From NCBI GenBank assembly GCA_029256485.1, contig JAQSXU010000210.1, positions 1-5,660 of the forward strand: DNA of 5,660 nucleotides. Direction: 5' to 3'. The DNA comes from Clostridiaceae bacterium (GTDB lineage Bacteria; Bacillota_A; Clostridia; Clostridiales; Clostridiaceae). Position 1 is the first letter of the stretch, and each line of letters opens with the position of its first letter. A model generated the notes under the pieces. That model worked only from the letters and a program-made list of their open reading frames with translations, was not told the origin of the DNA and did not search any database. A program made the position numbers and the translations under genes. Below are positions 1-4,611 of this stretch, piece by piece.

Positions 1-1
1 A

Positions 2-610
2 GAGGAAGTTAGCGAAGGGGAGAAAGATATGGATAAGAAGCCAAAATATGATACCAGCAAAACAATAAGTAAGCAATCATCTGGTCTCATGGGCAAAATT
101 GGTAAAGGATTAGGATCTTTTGTAGGAATACTTTATCAATCAGGTCGTGACGCAATTGATACAGTTATTAAAACAGTACTTCCATTCATGGCATTCGTTA
201 GTATGTTAATAGGTATTGTATTAAAATCAGGTATGGGGAATGCAATTGCACATGTACTTACACCACTTGCTGGTACTGTACCAGGATTAATCCTGCTATC
301 AGCTATATGCTCATTCCCATTCTTAAGCCCATTCCTCGGACCTGGCGCTGTTATTGCACAGGTTATAGGAGTTCTAGTAGGTGTTGAAATTGGAAAGGGA
401 ACTATCCCAGCACAACTTTCTTTACCAGCATTATTTGCAATAAACTCACAAGCAGCTTGCGATTTCATACCAGTAGGACTTGGACTAGCAGAAGCTGAAC
501 CAGAAACAGTTGAAGTTGGTGTTCCAGCAGTTCTTTATTCAAGATTCCTAACTGGACCTACAACAGTTGTTATTGCTTGGTTAGCAAGCTTTGGATTATA
601 CGTAAAATAG
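2..610 (+). CDS. srlE: PTS glucitol/sorbitol-specific EIIBC subunit, C-terminal part (5' end off the window)
   Basis: Membrane component of the sorbitol phosphotransferase system, which imports sorbitol and phosphorylates it to sorbitol-6-phosphate together with the EIIC and EIIA subunits. The reading frame is open to the window edge, so only about 202 C-terminal residues are visible. The N-terminal EIIB domain with its phospho-cysteine must lie upstream. Seen here (numbered from the ATG at 29): a charged linker, then YDTSK (7-11) and [10 protein letters not shown] (37-46). These are followed by hydrophobic stretches at about 50-66, 80-100 and 108-120, the conserved [17 protein letters not shown] block (100-116), [18 protein letters not shown] (134-151) and SRFLTGPT (171-178). 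These match E. coli SrlE closely from memory, including its C-terminal end. srlB follows 93 bp downstream. In clostridia the gene is often called gutA2. An ATG at 29 has its own good ribosome binding site (separate entry). Confidence 0.93.
   Translation, partial: EEVSEGEKDMDKKPKYDTSKTISKQSSGLMGKIGKGLGSFVGILYQSGRDAIDTVIKTVLPFMAFVSMLIGIVLKSGMGNAIAHVLTPLAGTVPGLILLSAICSFPFLSPFLGPGAVIAQVIGVLVGVEIGKGTIPAQLSLPALFAINSQAACDFIPVGLGLAEAEPETVEVGVPAVLYSRFLTGPTTVVIAWLASFGLYVK
15..22 (+). promoter_or_regulatory. Possible internal ribosome binding site inside srlE
   Basis: AAGGGGAG lies 6 nt before an in-frame ATG at 29, ideal spacing for a Shine-Dalgarno site. It falls in the charged linker between the EIIB domain and the membrane domain. 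It could drive a separate C-terminal membrane polypeptide, or it may simply be Glu/Gly codons (GAA GGG GAG). The frame upstream is open, and the YDTSK block right after the ATG aligns to the middle of full-length SrlE, so one continuous gene is the simpler reading. Confidence 0.25.
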
Positions 611-625
611 TATTTGTAATTCAAT

Positions 626-667
626 ATAAGATTTAATGAAAGGAGCAATCCTTTCATTAAATTTTAT
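626..667 (+). terminator. Strong intercistronic hairpin between srlE and srlB; possible attenuator
   Basis: ATTTAATGAAAGGA (631-644) pairs perfectly with TCCTTTCATTAAAT (649-662), giving a 14-bp stem closed by a GCAA tetraloop (645-648). The stem extends by one G-U and four A-T pairs to 626 and 667. The T-rich bases TTTATTTA (663-670) follow the core stem. It could be a leaky terminator lowering srlB expression, or an mRNA-stabilising or processing hairpin that sets subunit ratios. The U-run is interrupted, so full termination is unlikely. Confidence 0.55.
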
Positions 668-703
668 TTAGTTAAAATAGTTATAAATGAAGGGAGAATA
701 TTT

Positions 704-1066
704 ATGAAAACTATTTATGAAACAGAGGTAACAAAATTAGGACCACTAGTAGAAGCATTCTATGATGAAAAAATGGTAATCCTTTTTAAAGACAATGCAC
801 CTGAAGAACTTGCTGAATATTGTGTACTTCACAATTTAAACAGTCTTACAGATAATTTACAGCCCGGTGACATTTTTAAAATTGATGGAACTGAATACAA
901 GATAACTTCTGTTGGTGATGAGGTTTACAAAAACTTAAAGGATCTTGGCCATATCTGTGTTAGGTTTGATGGCAGCACTGAAGCCTTACTCCCAGGCAGT
1001 TTATATGTTGAAAATAAAGAAATAAAAGAATTCAAAATTGGATCAAAGGTTGAAATAGTTAGATAA
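704..1066 (+). CDS. srlB: PTS glucitol/sorbitol-specific EIIA component
   Basis: Soluble cytoplasmic phosphocarrier of the sorbitol phosphotransferase system. It takes phosphate from HPr and passes it to the EIIB cysteine of SrlE. The 120-residue length fits the family (E. coli SrlB is about 123). The family phospho-histidine is seen as His43 in YCVLHNL, at the same position as His43 of E. coli SrlB. Other family landmarks are the N-terminal IYET, the AP-EL segment (32-36), LQPGD (52-56), ITSVGDEVYKNLKDLGHICV (67-86), RFDG (87-90) and LLPGSLYV (95-102). The ATG at 704 is preceded by AAGGGAG (690-696) with 7 nt spacing. It follows srlE after 93 bp containing a strong hairpin, which suggests co-transcription with separately tuned output. 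Clostridial literature calls it gutB. The sorbitol-6-phosphate dehydrogenase is not in the window. Confidence 0.93.
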   Translation: MKTIYETEVTKLGPLVEAFYDEKMVILFKDNAPEELAEYCVLHNLNSLTDNLQPGDIFKIDGTEYKITSVGDEVYKNLKDLGHICVRFDGSTEALLPGSLYVENKEIKEFKIGSKVEIVR

Positions 1067-1135
1067 GCTCTATTGCAAAGGTTAATATAATGAGCTAATA
1101 TAAATAAATGAATAGATATAAAAGGCGGTAGAGTG

Positions 1136-1780
1136 ATGTTAAAAGCTGTAATATTTGACATGGACGGGGTAATGATAGATTCAGAACCTGTTGCTTTCAA
1201 AGCATTTGATGTTTTGCTTGATGGCAAGGGATTAAAATATACAATGGACTTTCATAAAACAATACAAGGGCGTATGGAAATTGAAGTTGCTAAAAGAGTA
1301 AAGGAATATTATAAGTTATCTGAAAGTGCGGAAGAAATTTTAAAACTAAAAACCCAAATTTACTATATGCTCATAGAACAGAATTTAGAGGCTATTGAAG
1401 GATTGTTCTCATTACTTGACTATGTGAAAAGTAAAAACCTAAAATGTGCATTAGTTACAGGAACCTTAAGAAAAACTACTGAAAAAATTCTTAACAAGCT
1501 AAACATAAAGGATTATTTTCATCTTGTAGTCTGCGGAGATGAGGTTAAAAAAGGAAAACCAGACCCATGGGTATACAATCATGCAGTAGAGAAATTGAAA
1601 ATTAACAGCAGTGAATGCGTTGTTCTAGAGGATTCTGATAATGGAATAACTGCCGCAATAAAGGCACAGTGTAATGTCATTGCAGTGAACAGCAGCTGGG
1701 AAGATAAAAACCAGCAAAATATTATGGCCTATATGGATAATTTAAGTGGTGTAGATAAAATATTAGATGAGTTATTATAA
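1136..1780 (+). CDS. HAD-superfamily sugar-phosphate phosphatase / beta-phosphoglucomutase-like hydrolase
   Basis: A 214-residue HAD subfamily IA enzyme that uses an aspartate nucleophile and Mg2+ to cleave or move a phosphate group on a small metabolite. Motif I is FDMDGVMIDSEP (7-18), with nucleophile Asp8 and acid/base Asp10. A helical cap follows at about 16-85. Motif II is LVTGT (106-110), motif III is the lysine in KKGKPDP (Lys141), and motif IV is VVLEDSDNGI (162-171) with Glu165 and Asp166. All catalytic residues are present, so it should be active. The GKPDP and LEDS-NGI patterns are typical of the PGM/phosphatase branch. E. coli HxpA (YfbT) and HxpB (YniC), of the same type, act on hexitol phosphates. 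Its position as last gene of a sorbitol operon makes sorbitol-6-phosphate or a related sugar phosphate a reasonable but unproven substrate. GTG at 1133 and ATG at 1136 are adjacent in frame. ATG is preferred because AAAGGCGG (1121-1128) then has 7 nt spacing. Confidence 0.85.
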   Translation: MLKAVIFDMDGVMIDSEPVAFKAFDVLLDGKGLKYTMDFHKTIQGRMEIEVAKRVKEYYKLSESAEEILKLKTQIYYMLIEQNLEAIEGLFSLLDYVKSKNLKCALVTGTLRKTTEKILNKLNIKDYFHLVVCGDEVKKGKPDPWVYNHAVEKLKINSSECVVLEDSDNGITAAIKAQCNVIAVNSSWEDKNQQNIMAYMDNLSGVDKILDELL

Positions 1781-1870
1781 TAAGTTTAAATCTGAAACTA
1801 AGTTGTAATAAATTGTAAACTAGGGAAAATAAAATTTATTAAGCATCTGAAAATATAATATAAACAATAG

Positions 1871-1907
1871 AGTGTCCCAAAGATTATTAGGGACGCTTTT
1901 TTATTTT
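1871..1907 (+). terminator. Intrinsic terminator of the sorbitol operon
   Basis: AGTGTCCC (1871-1878) pairs with GGGACGCT (1890-1897), with one T-G wobble and an 11-nt loop. TTTTTTATTTT (1897-1907) follows directly. This is the classic GC-stem plus U-run form. It lies 90 bp after the HAD gene and just before the next promoter, so it separates the sorbitol genes from the transporter operon. The 1781-1870 stretch before it shows no gene, only AT-rich sequence with a weak 9-bp A/T inverted repeat (1806-1814 with 1833-1841). Confidence 0.88.
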
Positions 1908-1918
1908 ACCTTTTTCTA

Positions 1919-1947
1919 TTGACAATATGAAAGTACTAGTGTACTAT
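1919..1947 (+). promoter_or_regulatory. Vegetative (sigma-A type) promoter of the ABC/GntR/lipoprotein operon
   Basis: A perfect -35 TTGACA (1919-1924) is separated by 17 bp from TACTAT (1942-1947), which matches the -10 consensus at five of six bases. Transcription would start near 1954, giving a leader of about 45 nt before the TTG start. The promoter sits right after the terminator. So strong a promoter on a transporter operon fits one that is normally held down by a repressor. Confidence 0.82.
1932..1945 (+). promoter_or_regulatory. Putative operator for the YtrA-type GntR repressor
   Basis: AGTAC-TAGT-GTACT is a 14-bp dyad with perfect 5-bp arms that overlaps the spacer and the -10 element. 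GTACTA also occurs as a direct repeat (1933-1938 and 1941-1946). The place is ideal for repression by blocking RNA polymerase, and a GntR gene lies in the same operon. B. subtilis YtrA is reported to bind AGTGTA-13 bp-TACACT. AGTGTA occurs here (1939-1944), but I see no clean distal half-site, so the assignment rests on position and symmetry. Confidence 0.55.
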
Positions 1948-1984
1948 TTAAATATAACACCGATACAACTCAATTTAAAATTAT

Positions 1985-1992
1985 AGGAGGAG
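1985..1992 (+). promoter_or_regulatory. Ribosome binding site fixing the TTG start of the ATPase gene
   Basis: AGGAGGAG ends 6 nt before TTG at 1999. No ATG lies nearby in the frame, and the protein begins correctly for the family (DTILKAENVTKKY) right after this codon, so the rare TTG start is well supported. Confidence 0.85.
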
Positions 1993-1998
1993 AATTCA

Positions 1999-2700
1999 TT
2001 GGATACTATTTTAAAGGCTGAAAATGTTACAAAGAAATACTTAAACAAGACAGCTCTGGATTCCATGAGCTTATCAATAGAGAAAGGTAAAGTGCTTGGA
2101 TTATTGGGCCCTAACGGAAGTGGTAAAACTACTTTTTTGAAGATAGCAGCAGGGCTCCTTACAAAAAATTCAGGTATTGTTGAAGTTAATGGAATACCTG
2201 TAGGCAGGGAAACAAAAGCTTTTGTTTCATATTTGCCTGATAAACAATTTTTATATAAGTGGATGAAGATTAAGGATGCATTTAGCTATTATCAGGACTT
2301 CTTCAAGGACTTCAACAGAGAAAAGGCTATGAAATTAATTGAATTTATGAATTTAAATGAAGATATGAAAGTTTCAGCTTTGTCAAAGGGCATGACTGAA
2401 AAACTGTTACTAAGTCTCTGCTTATCAAGAAATGCAAAATTATATTTATTAGATGAGCCTTTAGGCGGGGTAGATCCTGTAACAAGAGAAAAAATATTAG
2501 ATGCAATATTAGATAATTACAGTGAAGAAAGTTCAATAATGATTACAACACATTTAGTTTCAGACATAGAAAGACTTTTTGACAGTGTATCATTTATTCA
2601 GGACGGAAAAATAGTTTTGGAGGGAAATGCTGAGGAGCTAAGAAATCAAAGAAATATGTCCATTGATGGAATTTACAGGGAGGTATTCAAAAATGCATAA
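1999..2700 (+). CDS. ABC transporter ATP-binding protein, YtrB/BcrA-like
   Basis: A 233-residue ATPase subunit that powers a membrane exporter on the cytoplasmic face, presumably with the permease encoded next to it. Seen in order: Walker A GPNGSGKT (37-44), a Q-loop region around SYLPDKQF (77-84), an ABC signature reading LSKGM (128-132) instead of LSGGQ, Walker B LYLLDEP (148-154) with catalytic Glu153, a D-loop at GGVDP (156-160), and the switch histidine His185 in ITTHL. All catalytic residues are present. The YLPD and LSKGM variants are typical of the YtrB and BcrA-like branch tied to GntR/YtrA regulators, so they are probably not defects. The start is TTG, set by a strong ribosome binding site. 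Its 3' end overlaps the permease gene by 8 nt, so the two are likely translated together. The substrate cannot be read from sequence; peptide antibiotics or lipid-II-related stress are known for relatives. Confidence 0.93.
   Translation: MDTILKAENVTKKYLNKTALDSMSLSIEKGKVLGLLGPNGSGKTTFLKIAAGLLTKNSGIVEVNGIPVGRETKAFVSYLPDKQFLYKWMKIKDAFSYYQDFFKDFNREKAMKLIEFMNLNEDMKVSALSKGMTEKLLLSLCLSRNAKLYLLDEPLGGVDPVTREKILDAILDNYSEESSIMITTHLVSDIERLFDSVSFIQDGKIVLEGNAEELRNQRNMSIDGIYREVFKNA
2678..2684 (+). promoter_or_regulatory. Ribosome binding site of the permease, inside the ATPase gene
   Basis: GGGAGGT lies 8 nt before the ATG at 2693. It decides against an earlier in-frame TTG at 2663, which has no such site and would add ten residues unlike the family. 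Confidence 0.8.
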
Positions 2701-3436
2701 TATTATAAAGTATGAATTAAGAGGACAAATTAAAAATATTATGGGAATGCTTATAGTATTGTCATTTGTAAATCTTGTAATACTTTATTATAGTAAAGTG
2801 TTAACCATACAGGGTTCCGCAGCACTTACATTGGTAACAGGATTTGCAGCTTTTATTGCTGTGTTAATTGCGGGAATTAAAACATTCACAAAAGATTTAT
2901 ATGAGGATACAGGATATTTGTTATATCAAACACCTACTAAAGGAATATATATAGTAGGAGGTAAAATAATATTTTCTGTAATTCAGGTTATTTTCTTAAC
3001 CTTAATAAGTATTTTATTTATGCTTCCTTATATACTTCAGGTAGATGATTTACCTTATCCAACATTTAAATCAATAGTCTATATTGGCGCCGCATGTATA
3101 TTTATGTATTCTTTCTTACTTGCAAGTATATATTTTTCGGCAGCTGTTTCTAAACTCATAGCCAGAAGTAAAAAATGGGGCAAGTTAAGCGGATTTTTAA
3201 TATTTATTATATTCTGGACTTTGTTTGGCAACGTAAGTGATTTCCTTAGTAATATATTTAACTACAATATAAACTTTAATATGCTTACATTTAAAAGTTC
3301 GTTTGCAGGTGCATATGCAAGCTTCTCAGCCCCCAGTGTATCATTAAATATTATAAGTATGATTTTCCAAGTAGTTGTATTTGTCCTGTTATTAATAGGA
3401 ACATCATACATTATTGAACAAAAGATTGATCTATAG
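2693..3436 (+). CDS. ABC-2 type transporter permease, YtrC/YtrD-like, six predicted membrane helices
   Basis: A 247-residue integral membrane protein, the likely channel-forming partner of the ATPase just upstream. The N-terminus MHNIIKYELRGQIKN is a cytoplasmic amphipathic segment typical of these permeases. Hydrophobic segments lie at about 17-33, 45-62, 92-115, 128-150, 165-187 and 218-240, giving six helices. The cytoplasmic loop LYEDTGYLLYQTPTKG (69-84), followed by GGKI, is a conserved feature of small ABC-2 permeases and probably contacts the ATPase. The short C-terminal tail EQKIDL is cytoplasmic. The start at 2693 has a strong ribosome binding site and overlaps the ATPase stop by 8 nt. 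A dimer with two ATPases would complete a transporter. Only one permease gene is present, whereas B. subtilis ytr has more. No substrate can be named. Confidence 0.88.
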   Translation: MHNIIKYELRGQIKNIMGMLIVLSFVNLVILYYSKVLTIQGSAALTLVTGFAAFIAVLIAGIKTFTKDLYEDTGYLLYQTPTKGIYIVGGKIIFSVIQVIFLTLISILFMLPYILQVDDLPYPTFKSIVYIGAACIFMYSFLLASIYFSAAVSKLIARSKKWGKLSGFLIFIIFWTLFGNVSDFLSNIFNYNINFNMLTFKSSFAGAYASFSAPSVSLNIISMIFQVVVFVLLLIGTSYIIEQKIDL

Positions 3437-3440
3437 GGTG
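3435..3440 (+). promoter_or_regulatory. Ribosome binding site of the GntR gene, overlapping the permease stop codon
   Basis: AGGGTG overlaps the TAG stop of the permease (3434-3436) and sits 6 nt before ATG at 3447. This favours 3447 over an earlier in-frame TTG at 3414 that lies within the permease gene. The overlap suggests translational coupling. Confidence 0.65.
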
Positions 3441-3446
3441 ATAATT

Positions 3447-3809
3447 ATGAATTTTAAATTTGATGAAAATATACCGATATATTTACAAATTATCAACAAA
3501 ATAAAATATGATATTATAAGCGGAAATTTAAAAGGAGGGGAAAAATTGCCATCAGTAAGAGAAATGGCTCAAAAGCTAAAAGTAAATCCTAATACCCTTC
3601 AAAGGGCTTATCAGGAACTTGAACGACAGGGAATTACCTACACTCAGAGAGGAATGGGTACGTTTGTTAGCCAGGATGAAGATACTGTTACTGGCATAAA
3701 GAGAGAAACATCAAAGGAAATGGTGAGTAATTTTATCAATGGAATGAAAAACCTGGGATTTTCTAATGAAGACATAATATCAATTATAAAAGAAAATTTA
3801 GAGAGGTAG
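3447..3809 (+). CDS. GntR-family transcriptional regulator, YtrA subfamily
   Basis: A 120-residue DNA-binding protein, probably the repressor of its own operon. The N-terminal winged helix-turn-helix spans about 9-75. It has the GntR signature IPIYLQI (9-15), then GGEKLPSVREMAQKL (30-44), the recognition helix VNPNTLQRAYQEL (46-58) and the wing YTQRGMGTFV (65-74). The C-terminal part is only about 45 residues (two short helices, 85-118). That length marks the YtrA subfamily, which lacks the large effector-binding domain of FadR or HutC types. How such small regulators sense their signal is unclear. The gene lies third in the operon, whereas ytrA is near the front of the B. subtilis operon. 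The AGTAC/GTACT dyad over the operon's -10 is a natural candidate binding site. The ribosome binding site overlaps the stop codon of the permease gene, and the lipoprotein gene starts 10 bp after this gene. Confidence 0.92.
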   Translation: MNFKFDENIPIYLQIINKIKYDIISGNLKGGEKLPSVREMAQKLKVNPNTLQRAYQELERQGITYTQRGMGTFVSQDEDTVTGIKRETSKEMVSNFINGMKNLGFSNEDIISIIKENLER

Positions 3810-3819
3810 GATGTTTTAA

Positions 3820-4536
3820 ATGAAAAAAAGGTTACTGTTTTTAGCTGGTATGGTGGCTTGCTCTTTAGCTCTGTCAGCCTGCAGCATTAATACAATTGAT
3901 AATGCAGATATAACAGATACTATCCATGAATCTAAAAATATTGAATTAAATGGAGAAAAGGAAGTGTCCACAGACATAATAATGGGAGTTGGGAAACTCC
4001 AAATTTCTTCAGACACAAGTAAATTATTTGAAGGGAACTTTGACTACAATGTTAAAAAGTTAAAACCAGAAATATCATATAACAGCAATGTATTAAAAGT
4101 AAGCCATAACAAAATGAATCAAAACATTTCAGGGAGAAATTATAAATGTGATTGGGATTTAAGCTTTAATCCTAAAGTTCTTATGTCCATGGATATTAAT
4201 ATGGGAGTGGGCACTGGCAGCCTGGATTTTTCAAAGATTAACCTAAAAAGGCTTTCAGCAAAATTTGGTGTTGGAGATTCTTTAGTAGATTTAAGCGGAA
4301 GTTATAATCAAGATGTAACTGTAAATATTGAAGGGGGAGTAGGCAGAGTAAGGGTAATACTTCCAAAATCAATGGGGGTTTCAGTTACTGCTGAAAAAGG
4401 TATTGGAGCTATTAAAGCGGAAAACTTCACAAGAGAAAATAGTTCTTTTAAAAATGATGCCTATGGTAAGACAAAAAATAGCATTGATGTTAATATAAAG
4501 GCTGGTGTGGGTGACATAGAATTAGAATTAAAATAA
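3820..4536 (+). CDS. Toast-rack / DUF4097-like surface lipoprotein, function unknown
   Basis: A 238-residue predicted lipoprotein. The N-terminus MKKRLLFLAGMVACSLALSAC has a positive start, a hydrophobic core and a lipobox LSAC, with lipidation expected at Cys21. The protein should sit on the outer face of the membrane. The body is predicted mostly beta-strand, with six G-V/I-G turns at residues 56-58, 129-131, 150-152, 173-175, 194-196 and 229-231. Each introduces a strand with alternating hydrophobic residues, such as GVGDIELEL at the C-terminus. This resembles the repetitive beta folds of toast-rack, DUF4097 and LiaF C-terminal proteins, some of which work in cell-envelope stress sensing; the match is by pattern only. 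A second cysteine (Cys110) has no obvious partner after processing. The gene starts 10 bp after the GntR gene, with TAGG (3807-3810) 9 nt upstream. It is likely co-expressed with the transporter and may serve as sensor, substrate binder or envelope protector. Confidence 0.78.
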   Translation: MKKRLLFLAGMVACSLALSACSINTIDNADITDTIHESKNIELNGEKEVSTDIIMGVGKLQISSDTSKLFEGNFDYNVKKLKPEISYNSNVLKVSHNKMNQNISGRNYKCDWDLSFNPKVLMSMDINMGVGTGSLDFSKINLKRLSAKFGVGDSLVDLSGSYNQDVTVNIEGGVGRVRVILPKSMGVSVTAEKGIGAIKAENFTRENSSFKNDAYGKTKNSIDVNIKAGVGDIELELK

Positions 4537-4538
4537 TG

Positions 4539-4563
4539 TTAAAAATTATGTTACAATTTTTAA
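4539..4563 (+). repeat. AT-only inverted repeat after the lipoprotein gene
   Basis: TTAAAAATT (4539-4547) and AATTTTTAA (4555-4563) form a perfect 9-bp stem with a 7-nt loop, 2 bp after the stop codon. With no G-C pairs and no clean T-run it would be a weak terminator at best. Readthrough into the peptidase gene is therefore possible. Confidence 0.5.
4549..4557 (+). promoter_or_regulatory. Possible extended -10 promoter for the peptidase gene
   Basis: TGT-TACAAT fits the extended -10 pattern (TGn followed by a -10 differing from TATAAT at one base), which can act without a good -35. None is visible 16-18 bp upstream. Transcription would start near 4564, about 48 nt before the peptidase ATG. 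I see no clear sporulation-sigma promoter here. AT-rich sequence gives many chance matches. Confidence 0.3.
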
Positions 4564-4567
4564 ATTT

Positions 4568-4577
4568 GTTTATAAAC
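4568..4577. repeat. Perfect 10-bp palindrome
   Basis: GTTTATAAAC is fully self-complementary. It sits between two hairpin-forming repeats and just downstream of the possible promoter, where a repressor could act. No regulator is assigned. Confidence 0.4.
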
Positions 4578-4601
4578 TAATATTAGAGAAAATAATATTA
4601 G
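4577..4601 (+). promoter_or_regulatory. Hairpin touching the ribosome binding site of the peptidase gene
   Basis: CTAATATTA (4577-4585) pairs perfectly with TAATATTAG (4593-4601) across a 7-nt loop, GAGAAAA. The 3' arm covers the first four bases (TTAG) of the ribosome binding site TTAGGTGG. It could dampen translation or respond to temperature, but with a single G-C pair the stem is weak. Confidence 0.4.
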
Positions 4602-4605
4602 GTGG
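4598..4605 (+). promoter_or_regulatory. Ribosome binding site fixing the peptidase start
   Basis: TTAGGTGG lies 6 nt before ATG at 4612. A second ATG at 4608 is in another frame and hits a stop after five codons, so 4612 is the start. Confidence 0.75.
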
Positions 4606-4611
4606 TTATGT

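Noticed and set aside
136..468. 110-codon open frame on the minus strand
   Set aside because: It lies wholly inside srlE, whose protein is clearly conserved, and has no recognisable product. It is a shadow frame.
1066..1096. AGCTC/GAGCT inverted repeat after srlB
   Set aside because: Only 5-bp arms separated by 21 nt with no T-run, so too weak to call a terminator or operator.
1073..1101. Promoter-like TTGCAA, 17 bp, TAATAT, plus a nearby TATAAT (1086-1091), before the HAD gene
   Set aside because: Each box of the pair matches only four of six bases, and the TATAAT has no -35. This is expected by chance at such AT content, and the HAD gene is likely co-transcribed with srlB.
925..1227. 100-codon minus-strand frame spanning the srlB/HAD junction
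   Set aside because: It overlaps two well-supported genes in antisense and shows no family features.
1806..1841. 9-bp A/T inverted repeat downstream of the HAD gene
   Set aside because: An 18-nt loop and no G-C pairs. The real terminator at 1871-1907 explains the end of the operon.
2663..2692. N-terminal extension of the permease from TTG at 2663
   Set aside because: The ATG at 2693 has a strong GGGAGGT site at 8 nt and gives a typical permease N-terminus. The extension only reads through the ATPase gene's end.
3414..3446. N-terminal extension of the GntR protein from TTG at 3414
   Set aside because: It would add 11 residues before the usual GntR start and lies inside the permease gene. 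ATG 3447 has its own ribosome binding site.
3816..4016. Minus-strand frame opposite the lipoprotein start
   Set aside because: Low-complexity antisense product of the signal-peptide and first-strand region, with no independent support.
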